DNA from: QGNO01 sp964493125
GTDB lineage: Bacteria > Chloroflexota > Dehalococcoidia > Lucifugimonadales > QGNO01
Assembly: GCA_964493125.1 (NCBI GenBank)
Contig: CAZBMS010000018.1
Span: 1-26,794 of the forward strand
DNA length: 26,794 nucleotides
Direction of reading: 5' to 3'
Shown here piece after piece: positions 8,001 to 15,064 of this stretch (the stretch's first letter is position 1; each line of letters starts with the position of its first letter). Position numbers and translations under genes: made by a program. Under the pieces are notes generated by a model, which did no database searches, was not told the origin of the DNA, and was given only the letters and a program-made list of their open reading frames with translations.

Positions 8001-10533
8001 ACGTCAGCTAAGGTCCTATATCGAAAAAATATATCGAAAACATACTATAAATGTTGATATGGATTGTTTTAGTGACTACATTTTCTCCAAATTACATTCC
8101 TTGGAAGTTAGAGATGATAGTTGGCGTTTAAGACTAATAAACTTAGGATTTATTCCTTCTGGTGGTCCCACTGAGAGATGGATTTGTTCTACTTGTTCAC
8201 AAATGTATTTACAGCGGTCAGGAGGAGTTTGTATTTCCCAAAATTGTGAAGGCTCCCTGGTTGCTTTGACTGACCAAGAAAGTACTCCTAATTTCTTTCA
8301 AGAAAATGCGGCCATTAGTCCAAGAAGAATGGCTCCGGAGGAACTCACTGGTCAGACCAAACCATTGAGTAAACAGAGAGAACGGCAAAGGCGTTTTAAG
8401 GGTGGATTTTTAATTGAGGAATCCCCTGATTGTGAGGGAATAGACATATTGTCGGTAACGACCACTATGGAGGTTGGAGTAGATATAGGGAACCTTAATG
8501 CTGTTGTGATGGCCAACATGCCGCCAGAGCGATTTAATTATCAGCAAAGAGTCGGTAGGGCAGGACGCAGGGGACAAAAGTTCTCATATGCATTAACTAT
8601 ATGCAGAGACTTGTCTCATGATGATTTCTATTTCAACAACCCCGGTAGGATAACCAATGATCCCCCACCCTCGCCCTATCTAGATACTGCCAGGAGCTCC
8701 GTTGCCAGGCGAATTATTAATGCTGAGGTTTTGAATCGTGCTTTCCGGTCACCTTTGTTACGGGACAATATTGGGAACAGAGTAGGGGGCGATACCCACG
8801 GACATTTTGGTCCTACTAGTTCTTGGGAACAAAATAAAGGCCTTTTGTCTGAATGGATAAATCTTAATCACTCCACTGTTATCGAGATATGTGTGAATTT
8901 CACTGTGTTAACTCGGTTGGAAGAGGGCACTTTAAACCATTCTGATTCTTCCTATACATATGCAGAGAATATCGCCTTATGGATAAAAAACAACCTAGTT
9001 AATGATATTGACTCAGCTGTAAAATCTGGAATTCATAAACAGGAGAGATTAAGCGAATTGCTAGCCAATGTTGGGTTACTGCCAATGTTTGGTTTTCCGA
9101 CTAGAACACGCAACTTGTACAGTAGAGAGCCGCGTGAGAGAACACAGGAAGAGAGTTTTAGAGTCACTGACAGAGATTTATCCATGGCAATTTCTACGTT
9201 CGCCCCCGGCGCCAAGACACTTCGTGATAATCGTGTTTACACAAGTGTTGGATTTGCTACATGGAACTACAAAGGCAATATGGCTGTACGTGAAGACCCG
9301 ATGGCCGGAAAGTTAAATCTTGAGCTATGTGAGGATTGCCAGTCGATTTCAGTGAATGAAGAGCCTAATGATGCCGACTCATTCTCCCTAACAATCTGTG
9401 AAGTATGTGGTGCGAGCAATAAGGCATCCTTTGTAATGTATCAACCACTGGGTTTCAGAACTATCTATGCTGACCCCGAAGACTATGACGGCGATGATAC
9501 TTTTGGTGCTAGCGTGACCACTCCAATGCTAGGTACCTTACAAGAGGATTTCAACATAGTAAACGTGGAAAATTGTGATATTTCTGTTTTAGATGGCGCT
9601 GATATTTTTCAAATCAATAATAATGGTGGAGACCAATACGAAATGAGGCGGATGTCAGATAAGAGTGTTGTGGTCCCCACCCCTTCACTATATGGGCAAG
9701 AACTTGAAATCCCAGGTCTCAGCCAGGCTCCAGTAGAAAGAGCCTCTATAGGGGTTGTTACAAACACGAACGCACTTTTAATAGCTCTCGGTTTCCCTGA
9801 TGAATCCTTTACTTGGGATTCTATTTCCTACAGTAAACCCGTGGGCCGATCCGCATTAAATTCCTTCGCCGAGCTATTAAGAATTGGTGCTGCCGATATG
9901 TTGGACATAGGTAGTAGTGAAATTTTTGTCGGGGTTCAACCAGTATTAGTTGGAGACACGTATACAGGCAGAATATTTTTGGCGGATTCCCATCCCAATG
10001 GTGCGGGTTACGCGAATCATCTTGGGAGACCTGAGAACTTCTCTAAGCTCTTAGACAAGTTGATTGAAATAGGGGTTGATCTATTAGCCCAAGATCATGC
10101 TAACGCATGTGATAGTTCATGCCAGGATTGTCTTAGGTCATATGACAATATAAGAAAACATGGGCTGCTGAACTGGCGACTTGCGATAGATTTAGTAGAG
10201 TTGGCAAAAGGGAATATGGATATCGACCAGCAGAGATGGGTGGGTCAGTCAACGCGTATAGCATCCCAGTTTTCCAGTATTTTCCCTGGAATAGAATTGA
10301 TCGATCTTGGGGAACTCCAAGGCGTTTATAGTAGTGAGTATAAGAAGTTAGCTATATTGGGCCATCCCCTATGGTCTGACGGCGAAATGGATTGGAACGA
10401 ATCCCAGGCAGCGTCCTCTATCTACGCAAAAGAATCAGGATTTAGTGATTACGCAATTGCTAGTGCTAGCTTATGGACCGCCCAGAATTCCCCAGAATTA
10501 TTATGGCAGGAACTCGTTAATGAACCCTTCTGA
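5020..10533 (+). CDS. Giant DEAD/DEAH-like helicase with C-terminal DUF1998/MZB-type domain
   Basis: 1837 aa. The ATG is preceded by GGTGAGGT, a good SD. Superfamily 2 motifs are in order: Walker A AGTGSGKTE at 126-134, DELH (motif II) at 330-333, GTSAS (motif III) at 367-371, VGVDIG near 1152 and QRVGRAGRRGQ (motif VI) at 1176-1186. Between the two RecA lobes lies a very large insert with Cys pairs (C522/C527; a CDC near 551; CQPC near 565), probably a zinc-binding module, plus a second Cys-rich stretch before motif V (CSTC and CISQNC). The C-terminus carries H1693, C1697, C1701 and C1704 in HANACDSSCQDC followed by LRSYDN, the signature of DUF1998/MZB helicases such as DrmB and Lhr-like proteins. 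It resembles DISARM DrmA and DrmB joined in one chain, but the other DISARM genes are absent. It is probably an ATP-driven DNA translocase or helicase of a defence complex. Family call is firm; system role is inference. Confidence 0.9.
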   Translation: MDSVQAKLSPITVYKQLAETYKNYYGTAFRLNHEGMQKERDKLLSRDGVMSRMPLIEPIPVYPNVDSLRESCLNSGLEEDTWRCLAEMLFPDYLDAEGDAQLRKHQSDSLKVSLSSELPNNPIVTAGTGSGKTESFLLPVFARILQESQQWPDALNSGATWWSTGNLWSDDRALENRTAAVRALMLYPTNALVEDQVTRLRRAVDSEGQLKDYLRGNKIYFGRYTGDTIGRPGEDFRSVARELCDMDKTISDLRSSNQISDPDILWQLPNPDGSEMLLRRDMKASPPDILISNYSMLNVMLMREEENSIFESTRNWLNESPNNVLTIVVDELHSHRGTAGTEVAFLMRKLLDRFGVVPGSSQLRVIGTSASIGENEDTDFREFCEEFFGIKKSSFKIIPGEPLPLVEMPGLRIDKYAELWKSSQDPSKISAVFEELQNLSLSDKLAESLAWACRDGDSKNTRATRVLDIADRIFADGTGRDEDRPVALEAVFAAISADSDFTTNQSFRSHMLFRNVRDIWACSDPQCSKIEDIYNDENRRIGKLFSSPRITCDCGSRVLQLIYCQPCGEPYLGGYNSIKRGDQGHRFLFPSDPRNPSSESNYIGRRTLSGYTWYWPTDKPLSQMPDPWEKQAPEHLGGEKVNFRFSSLSYHPKSGNAQTGLPESESTGITLTSNTGEESEYKLPAVPPVCPNCHDDRTGNRGNSPVHVFDGEVNSPVRGSRTGYARVTQVLTGGLMNILSEESDNAKTIVFSDSRAEAARTSSGISQNHHRDTLRQLIHQLFEQTSKPVTELIKDFLANGSDALSHIQKSRVDSFSNEYQEIWTYYQLVYRDNIQHQEFVQKIEDFESNYIESRVIKWGEAVGAIQTQLYSLGMNPAGPNKFRFTTRADHPWWHYFDDSNEAMANVDPAVERSFKDEIYSSLEKEVAYNSIGSRGFDIETLGIGRVTSAKSAHIDQGSDPISDSGLLSEIIDSSIRILGFLRSYDARFPSNAPPRQLRSYIEKIYRKHTINVDMDCFSDYIFSKLHSLEVRDDSWRLRLINLGFIPSGGPTERWICSTCSQMYLQRSGGVCISQNCEGSLVALTDQESTPNFFQENAAISPRRMAPEELTGQTKPLSKQRERQRRFKGGFLIEESPDCEGIDILSVTTTMEVGVDIGNLNAVVMANMPPERFNYQQRVGRAGRRGQKFSYALTICRDLSHDDFYFNNPGRITNDPPPSPYLDTARSSVARRIINAEVLNRAFRSPLLRDNIGNRVGGDTHGHFGPTSSWEQNKGLLSEWINLNHSTVIEICVNFTVLTRLEEGTLNHSDSSYTYAENIALWIKNNLVNDIDSAVKSGIHKQERLSELLANVGLLPMFGFPTRTRNLYSREPRERTQEESFRVTDRDLSMAISTFAPGAKTLRDNRVYTSVGFATWNYKGNMAVREDPMAGKLNLELCEDCQSISVNEEPNDADSFSLTICEVCGASNKASFVMYQPLGFRTIYADPEDYDGDDTFGASVTTPMLGTLQEDFNIVNVENCDISVLDGADIFQINNNGGDQYEMRRMSDKSVVVPTPSLYGQELEIPGLSQAPVERASIGVVTNTNALLIALGFPDESFTWDSISYSKPVGRSALNSFAELLRIGAADMLDIGSSEIFVGVQPVLVGDTYTGRIFLADSHPNGAGYANHLGRPENFSKLLDKLIEIGVDLLAQDHANACDSSCQDCLRSYDNIRKHGLLNWRLAIDLVELAKGNMDIDQQRWVGQSTRIASQFSSIFPGIELIDLGELQGVYSSEYKKLAILGHPLWSDGEMDWNESQAASSIYAKESGFSDYAIASASLWTAQNSPELLWQELVNEPF

Positions 10534-11647
10534 ATTGCCGGTAAATCTTGATAAACCTGAGTCTCTTAAACTTGAAAAACTGAATAGTACGTCTCCATCT
10601 TCATTTAACCAAATGAAAACCTGTAATCTCAGGATTGCATTTGCGAATGATACTCAGTATAAGAATGCTAAAAAGGTCGCGTTAATACCAATTCTTGGTA
10701 CGGTGAGTCACGCAATGATTGAGGAAGTTTTCCTGGGGAAATTTGACGGATGTGAAAATGTAGATATTCTACTGAGAAACCGTTGGGACGAACTGATTTC
10801 TGAAGAGGTTACCAAATTTCCGTCGACACTGTTAAAAGCACCCCCAAAACCTACTAGATGGCCTTATTACAATAAGAGACGTCTAGAGGCCTTTAGTAAA
10901 TGTCTTAGCTTAATAGATCAGAAAGGGTCGGAAGTTACCAAAGAGGAAGGCCAACTCGGTGAGGTGGAACCTTGGTATTCTAGCCATGATGGCCTGCTGC
11001 GTGGCCGTATAGATAGAGTGTTATCTGGTTTTGATGGGGATATAACGCTCATCGACTATAAAACTGGGCAGATAAAGGGTGATGCGAATTGTTCCAATGA
11101 TCTAAATCCCAACTATCTTCACCAGATGCAAATATACGCTTTTATGTACCATGAAACGAATGGGGTCTGGCCGTCCAACTTGATAATTGAGTCTGTTGAA
11201 GGCGAGTCTGTAACAATTCAAGTGGTGGAAAAAGACTGTGAAGAGACGGCGAATGATGCTGTCGAACTACTGCTTCAGTACAACGAATCAGTTCAAGGAG
11301 GGTCAATAGAGGCTTCACCTGGTATCGACGCGTGCAGATGGTGTGACTACAAGGGTGTATGCGACGATTTTTTTGCCACGGCGACTCCAGAGTGGGACAT
11401 GTTTAGATTTCATCTCAAGGGTATTTTAGCCAAAGTGATATCAACTCCTAGAGAGGTTGTCCTTGAAATCGATAATAGGAAAGGTAACGTGTCATATGGA
11501 AAAGTTAGGGTGCAGGGCCTACCTTTGGCTGTGATGGAAGCTTTTTCTGTTGGGGATGAGATTTCCATGACGGACTTGAAATCGATAAAACGCGCTGATG
11601 ATAACTCCTTCATGTTTGAATGGGACAGCCAAGTTTGGATCTGGTAA
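10520..11647 (+). CDS. PD-(D/E)XK nuclease, RecB/Cas4-like, with Fe-S cysteines
   Basis: 375 aa from ATG 10520, which lies inside the helicase end (14-base overlap) with AGGA upstream; an in-frame start at 10445 would overlap by 89 bases and is less likely. Motifs of the RecB-type nuclease fold are SPSSFNQMKTC at 25-35, H64, GRIDRVL with D165, LIDYKTG with D179 and K181, then HQMQIYAF. Together H64, D165 and D179-x-K181 form the expected metal site. C35 plus C272, C275 and C281 (C-x2-C-x5-C) match the four-cysteine 4Fe-4S arrangement of AddB/Cas4/Dna2-type nucleases. The last ~90 residues are strand-rich and may be an OB-like nucleic-acid-binding domain (inference). The gene is coupled to the helicase, so the pair probably unwinds and degrades DNA together. 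No Cas genes are nearby, so it is not a CRISPR adaptation Cas4. Confidence 0.87.
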   Translation: MNPSELPVNLDKPESLKLEKLNSTSPSSFNQMKTCNLRIAFANDTQYKNAKKVALIPILGTVSHAMIEEVFLGKFDGCENVDILLRNRWDELISEEVTKFPSTLLKAPPKPTRWPYYNKRRLEAFSKCLSLIDQKGSEVTKEEGQLGEVEPWYSSHDGLLRGRIDRVLSGFDGDITLIDYKTGQIKGDANCSNDLNPNYLHQMQIYAFMYHETNGVWPSNLIIESVEGESVTIQVVEKDCEETANDAVELLLQYNESVQGGSIEASPGIDACRWCDYKGVCDDFFATATPEWDMFRFHLKGILAKVISTPREVVLEIDNRKGNVSYGKVRVQGLPLAVMEAFSVGDEISMTDLKSIKRADDNSFMFEWDSQVWIW

Positions 11648-11783
11648 ATCACTTTGATTTTGATGACTTCCTACTTGGACATTCTCGCTGGTAATGCGCA
11701 CTCCTATATGCATTTTTAGAGAAATTCTTGTCCGTTTAGCGAGAGAAAGGTCTGTCAAAACATATTTGAGTTATATCTAGTTT

Positions 11784-11818
11784 GATTTTCCCGGTTTTTA
11801 CCCTCCAATCTGGATAAT
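11784..11818 (+). promoter_or_regulatory. Shared-type promoter, site D (TPR gene)
   Basis: GATTTTCCCGGT at 11784-11795 differs from the CATTTTACCGGT consensus at two of twelve bases. After 17 bases comes GATAAT at 11813-11818, the same spacing as the three perfect sites. The predicted transcript start is about 11825, only a few bases before the GTG of the TPR gene, so its mRNA would be nearly leaderless. Confidence 0.5.
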
Positions 11819-11829
11819 TTTATTGGTGG

Positions 11830-13155
11830 GTGAAAACCTTCAAAGGGGAAAGTATTAGAAACGAAAATGTTTGCACAATAGATCCTGGTTGCAGCCAATG
11901 CGGTGTTCCACTTACAGCTGAGTCACCATTTTGTCCGAATTGTGGTGGGCGAAGCTACTTTTCATCTAGTTTTCGCCTAGGGACTCTCCCTCAGGAAGAT
12001 ACAGATTCTCTAAAGCTTAGAGAATTCATGTTTGAAGATTCCAATGAACGAGACTTTGCTAAATGGACCGTTGAAGCCGATTTTGCACTGGCTAATCTTG
12101 GCATTAATCATGCCGGTACTACTCTAAAAACTAGTGTGGTGATGTGTTTCGACTTGATTTACAAAATTTATAACACGATCGAAGAGGCTTTAGAAAAATT
12201 TGGACGGCCTTTAGGGTCATTGAATTTGCATAGACGGATTTACAAGTCACTGTTGTTATCTGGGAAATTTGCGCTTGCGGTCAGAATGGGGAAGATCGCG
12301 AGTATTATCGGGTCTCGCTGCTACAGCACCCAGGCAGATTACGCCTTGATGTTGGTTCGGTATTCTCCTTCTGATAATGCAGACAAAGTTTTAGAAACTG
12401 CGATGAATATGCTAATGGCACGTACAGACGAAGATCCATCTGATCCAGAAGTACATGCAGTCTTAGGGACTTTAATCGCCTCAACTTTTAGGTGGCATGA
12501 AGATCAAAATGGAGCTTTGATACCACTTAAGTGCTTCGATAAATCTTTGAATATTGATGGCGCCTATTTACCGTCCTTTCTAGGTAGAGCGATGCTAAAG
12601 ATTGAGATGGAGGATTTTGACGGGGCACTGGGAGATTTGAGCATATGTCAGGATTTATCATCGGAAAGTCCAGATGTTTATATTTTGAGGGCTTTGCTCT
12701 ACAACCGTATGGGTAAAATGAGGTCAGCTATCAAGGACTACGACAAGGTCATCCAGCTGGATCCATTTGATACCTGGAGCCTAATCAATAGGGCAGGCTG
12801 CTATATCAATGTGGAGGATAAGGATAGGGCGAAGGAAGATATATTACGTTGTATAGAAATAGATCCGTATTTCACGCTGCCTTATAACAATTTGTCCAAT
12901 ATTCAAGTTCTTGAAGGAGACTTGTCTGGTGCTATTCAAACACTGTCAGATGCAGTATCGATATCTCCTACATGTGCACTGAGTTTCTTGAATTTATCTC
13001 GGTTAAAGGCGAAATCTGGAGAAGTCCATGACGCCCTGAGTGATTTAGTACAGGCGATGAGACTGGCCCCAAATTCTTGGGATTTGGAGGGAGAATATTT
13101 GGAATTGGTAGATAGGGTGGGCGAAACCGGTCTGGATAAAATTACGGAGTGCTGA
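11830..13155 (+). CDS. Zinc-ribbon plus TPR-repeat protein
   Basis: 441 aa from GTG 11830. No clear SD is present and the predicted promoter leaves almost no leader, so leaderless-style initiation or a slightly different start is possible. Residues 21-38 form a zinc ribbon (C21-x2-C24, then C35-PN-C38). The C-terminal half, roughly 190-430, is a run of tetratricopeptide-like repeats recognisable by AxxxYDKVIQLDP, the AKEDILRCIEIDP unit and the AIQTLSDAVSISP unit, each of 34 residues. Such proteins usually act as protein-binding scaffolds. The gene runs straight into a 46-aa membrane peptide gene one base after its stop. The function of this particular protein is unknown; an adaptor or sensor role in the island is inference. 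Confidence 0.82.
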   Translation: MKTFKGESIRNENVCTIDPGCSQCGVPLTAESPFCPNCGGRSYFSSSFRLGTLPQEDTDSLKLREFMFEDSNERDFAKWTVEADFALANLGINHAGTTLKTSVVMCFDLIYKIYNTIEEALEKFGRPLGSLNLHRRIYKSLLLSGKFALAVRMGKIASIIGSRCYSTQADYALMLVRYSPSDNADKVLETAMNMLMARTDEDPSDPEVHAVLGTLIASTFRWHEDQNGALIPLKCFDKSLNIDGAYLPSFLGRAMLKIEMEDFDGALGDLSICQDLSSESPDVYILRALLYNRMGKMRSAIKDYDKVIQLDPFDTWSLINRAGCYINVEDKDRAKEDILRCIEIDPYFTLPYNNLSNIQVLEGDLSGAIQTLSDAVSISPTCALSFLNLSRLKAKSGEVHDALSDLVQAMRLAPNSWDLEGEYLELVDRVGETGLDKITEC

Positions 13156-13156
13156 A

Positions 13157-13297
13157 ATGGGCTCTGGCAGAGGGGGATTGATTGCGCTTGGTGTATTGGT
13201 ATCGATATGCATTGTTCTACCGGTGACAGCGGTTGTTATAGTTCCATTCATAATCATTTCGCTGCTGATAGGATTTGCGATCCGTCCATTTCAATAG
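13157..13297 (+). CDS. 46-aa membrane peptide coupled to the TPR gene
   Basis: The ATG lies one base after the TPR stop, with GGAG eight bases or so upstream inside the TPR gene, so reinitiation or coupled translation is expected. After a short Gly-rich N-terminus (MGSGRGG) almost the whole peptide is hydrophobic (LIALGVLVSICIVLPV, then VVIVPFIIISLLIGF), enough for one long or two short membrane spans joined at a proline, ending in RPFQ. It is probably an inner-membrane peptide; it could be a membrane anchor for the TPR protein or a small toxin-like peptide. No family recognised. Confidence 0.65.
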   Translation: MGSGRGGLIALGVLVSICIVLPVTAVVIVPFIIISLLIGFAIRPFQ

Positions 13298-13388
13298 TAT
13301 GAAAACCTGAAATATACTGGCGTTTCTGGGGTGTACGCTGGACAACGTTATGTTTAATTGTTGTTTTGGTTAGCTCTTTTCAAGGTTA

Positions 13389-14171
13389 CTAAATTTTGGA
13401 TTGGCCTATGTCAATTTCGATGTCCATATCCCTGACTATTGTTGTTAGTTTTCTCATAAGCAAAGCTTGGCTGTGGTATTTAGTCAGCAATCCTGCGCAT
13501 CTTTTGGCGCCTCGAAATTCGGCAGCAGCAATGTTGCCAATGTCACTATAAATTTCTTCTAAAGTTTGCCTGGATTCAAATAAATGATCGGCCGTAACTT
13601 CCCCTATCCCAGGAACGCCAGGAAGGTTGTCTGAAACATCTCCCACCAATGCTTTGTAGTTTGGGATGAGTTTGGCTTCCAATCCATTGTAGCGTTCCAA
13701 AACTTTTTCACTGTCGAAAAAGCGTAGTCCTCTATATTGGCTGAATACTTCTATATCTGTCTTGTCTGATACTAATTGCAGGAGGTCCATGTCCACAGTG
13801 AACACAGTATTGGTAAAGTTCTGGTTCTCGGCCATTGCTACCAGGGTACCTATCACGTCGTCGGCCTCGTAGCCTTTTTTCGTTACATGAAGAGTCCCAT
13901 TCTCATCAAGTTTTTGTTTAACCTGCTCACAATCGACCAGAAATTGTTCTGGCACGGGTGGTCTTCCCTCCTTGTACGAAGGCCACAATTTATGCCTGAA
14001 TGTGGGAGGGGGCGGATCAAAAGCCACTATTAAATGGTCTGCGTCGTTTCTGTCTATGGCCTCGTCAACCATATATTCGAAGTCGCCGTAAGCCGAAGGT
14101 GGGTCGCTTGTGTACCAGCAATGAAATGCCACTGCGTGGCCATCGACCAAAAGCAGGTTATTTTTATTCAA
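13389..14171 (-). CDS. Stand-alone 5'-3' exonuclease (FEN / Pol I N-domain family)
   Basis: I place the start at TTG 14171 (260 aa) because GGAGG lies upstream and the FEN fold begins here with NLLLVDG. A longer frame opening at ATG 14300 would overlap the phosphatase gene by 62 bases and add 43 residues unlike the family. The acidic metal ligands of the family are all visible: D in LLVDG, D in VAFDPP, YEADD, the two Asp of TVDMDLLQL, and GDVSDNLPGVPGIG with its helix-hairpin-helix. The basic arch region reads FRHKLWPSYKEGRPPVPEQF. The usual TGDKD motif is TVDMD here, so the Gly and Lys are lost but both Asp are kept. There is no polymerase domain, so this is a separate nuclease as in phages and some mobile elements. 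It likely cleaves 5' flaps or exo-digests DNA. It is the second gene behind a phosphatase and a shared-type promoter. Confidence 0.85.
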   Translation of the reverse strand: MNKNNLLLVDGHAVAFHCWYTSDPPSAYGDFEYMVDEAIDRNDADHLIVAFDPPPPTFRHKLWPSYKEGRPPVPEQFLVDCEQVKQKLDENGTLHVTKKGYEADDVIGTLVAMAENQNFTNTVFTVDMDLLQLVSDKTDIEVFSQYRGLRFFDSEKVLERYNGLEAKLIPNYKALVGDVSDNLPGVPGIGEVTADHLFESRQTLEEIYSDIGNIAAAEFRGAKRCAGLLTKYHSQALLMRKLTTIVRDMDIEIDIGQSKI

Positions 14172-14238
14172 CTGAATTTGCCTACCTCCGGCTGATTTGT
14201 CACTAGACCACTGTGGATTAGGAGGAAGAAGCCGGGCT

Positions 14239-14739
14239 TCATTCCTGTATCCAACTGGTGTGGTTGACAGCAATCGGGCGCGCCGCACCCACTTTGTCAT
14301 AGGCGTCTTTCAAAGAGAGGCCGTAGAACTTATGTAGATACCACACAACAGCTATGACGCTTCTCTCCATGCCCATATAGCAATGGACAACCACTTTATT
14401 TTCACTTTCTGAAAGTTCGGAGTCTATAGCATCAGCTATCTTGCTAAGGGTTTTTCGAAGAGCCTGAGGCCCTTCCCTGGGATCCACGACGATCTTAATA
14501 TCTGAAGGCGACTTAATTTCGTCCGCAGTGTTTACAACGTAATGACCTTCTTCAGCGGCAGTGAATGACCCGGGAAGATCAGTTATTCCTATACGGTCTG
14601 TCACCCAACTTATCTCATCGGGATCGAAGTCATCAGGGACGGCATAAGAGGACCATCGGGTCAAATATGCCATCCTTCCTCTTGGGGCTTGACCTCTCTC
14701 CTGCTTCACGGGGTTTGGTCGTTGATTTTCATTATGCAT
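14239..14739 (-). CDS. Dual-specificity-type protein phosphatase
   Basis: 166 aa. The Cys-phosphatase signature is HCYMGMERS, with nucleophile C120 and R126, followed by the typical VVWYL and an AYDKVGAARP segment, as in the DSPc fold. The N-terminal half contains WVTDRIGITDLPGS and VVNTADEI, the usual entry strands of dual-specificity phosphatases, so the domain is complete. It could act on phosphoproteins or on RNA/nucleotide 5' phosphates; the sequence does not decide. AGAGGA lies about eight bases before the ATG. The gene heads a two-gene unit with the 5'-3' exonuclease, transcribed from promoter site C. Pairing a phosphatase with a 5' nuclease suggests action on nucleic-acid ends or phosphorylation-controlled nuclease activity (inference). 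Confidence 0.82.
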   Translation of the reverse strand: MHNENQRPNPVKQERGQAPRGRMAYLTRWSSYAVPDDFDPDEISWVTDRIGITDLPGSFTAAEEGHYVVNTADEIKSPSDIKIVVDPREGPQALRKTLSKIADAIDSELSESENKVVVHCYMGMERSVIAVVWYLHKFYGLSLKDAYDKVGAARPIAVNHTSWIQE

Positions 14740-14867
14740 TTAAATTATTCCTCTTTTTGCATTCAAGTTTTCGTGGTTGGGGTAGTTTTTCCATTGGGTA
14801 CTAGCTCCCACTTTGATAGTTCAAAGAAATCAATAAGTGGTTATAACTAACTAGTTTTACTGCTCTT

Positions 14868-14902
14868 ATTCTAGTGACAGGTCAGTCAAAACCGGTAAAA
14901 TG
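14868..14902 (-). promoter_or_regulatory. Shared-type promoter, site C (phosphatase-exonuclease)
   Basis: Read on the minus strand: CATTTTACCGGT at 14902-14891, 17 bases, then TAGAAT at 14873-14868. The match to sites A and B is exact in both element and spacing, and the 15-mer CATTTTACCGGTTTT is identical to site B. The predicted start is near 14861, giving a leader of roughly 120 bases before the phosphatase ATG. Confidence 0.7.
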
Positions 14903-14909
14903 GAGGTTG

Positions 14910-14924
14910 ATAAAGTGACTTTAT
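14910..14924. promoter_or_regulatory. 15-bp perfect palindrome upstream of site C
   Basis: ATAAAGT-G-ACTTTAT, seven-base arms around one base. It lies seven bases upstream of promoter site C, where an activator would bind. It has the same 7-1-7 geometry as the palindrome at 20475 but a different sequence. No regulator gene is recognised in the window. Confidence 0.4.
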
Positions 14925-15064
14925 GGTGGGCGGCTACCGGTAATTGAATGCCCGGCTAGAGATGTTGACTTTGGAGTGTAGTTTATATTTAAGGGTTAAG
15001 AAATAATTCAGAGTGCGACGATTGGGGTTTGTGCATAACCATTGGGTTCCACGCAGGTTGATAT

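Larger units (their letters stand above)
14740..15064. other. Gene-free stretch between two minus-strand operons
   Basis: About 325 bases without a supportable gene. It holds the leader and promoter site C of the phosphatase unit, the ATAAAGT palindrome, and a further ACCGGT at 14934 that lacks the rest of the promoter element. The part nearest 15064 is downstream of the ATPase operon; I see no clear hairpin terminator there. Confidence 0.5.

Noticed and set aside
1475..11647. Calling the helicase-nuclease cassette DISARM or BREX
   Set aside because: There is no methyltransferase, no PLD DrmC-type gene, no PglZ, PglX or BrxC. Only the helicase resembles DISARM parts.
10520..11647. Reading the RecB-like nuclease as a CRISPR Cas4
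   Set aside because: No cas1, cas2 or repeat array is seen anywhere in the window; the helicase is the evident partner.
14934..14939. A further ACCGGT as another copy of the shared promoter
   Set aside because: The CATTTT part is missing on both strands and no -10 box lies at 17-base spacing.
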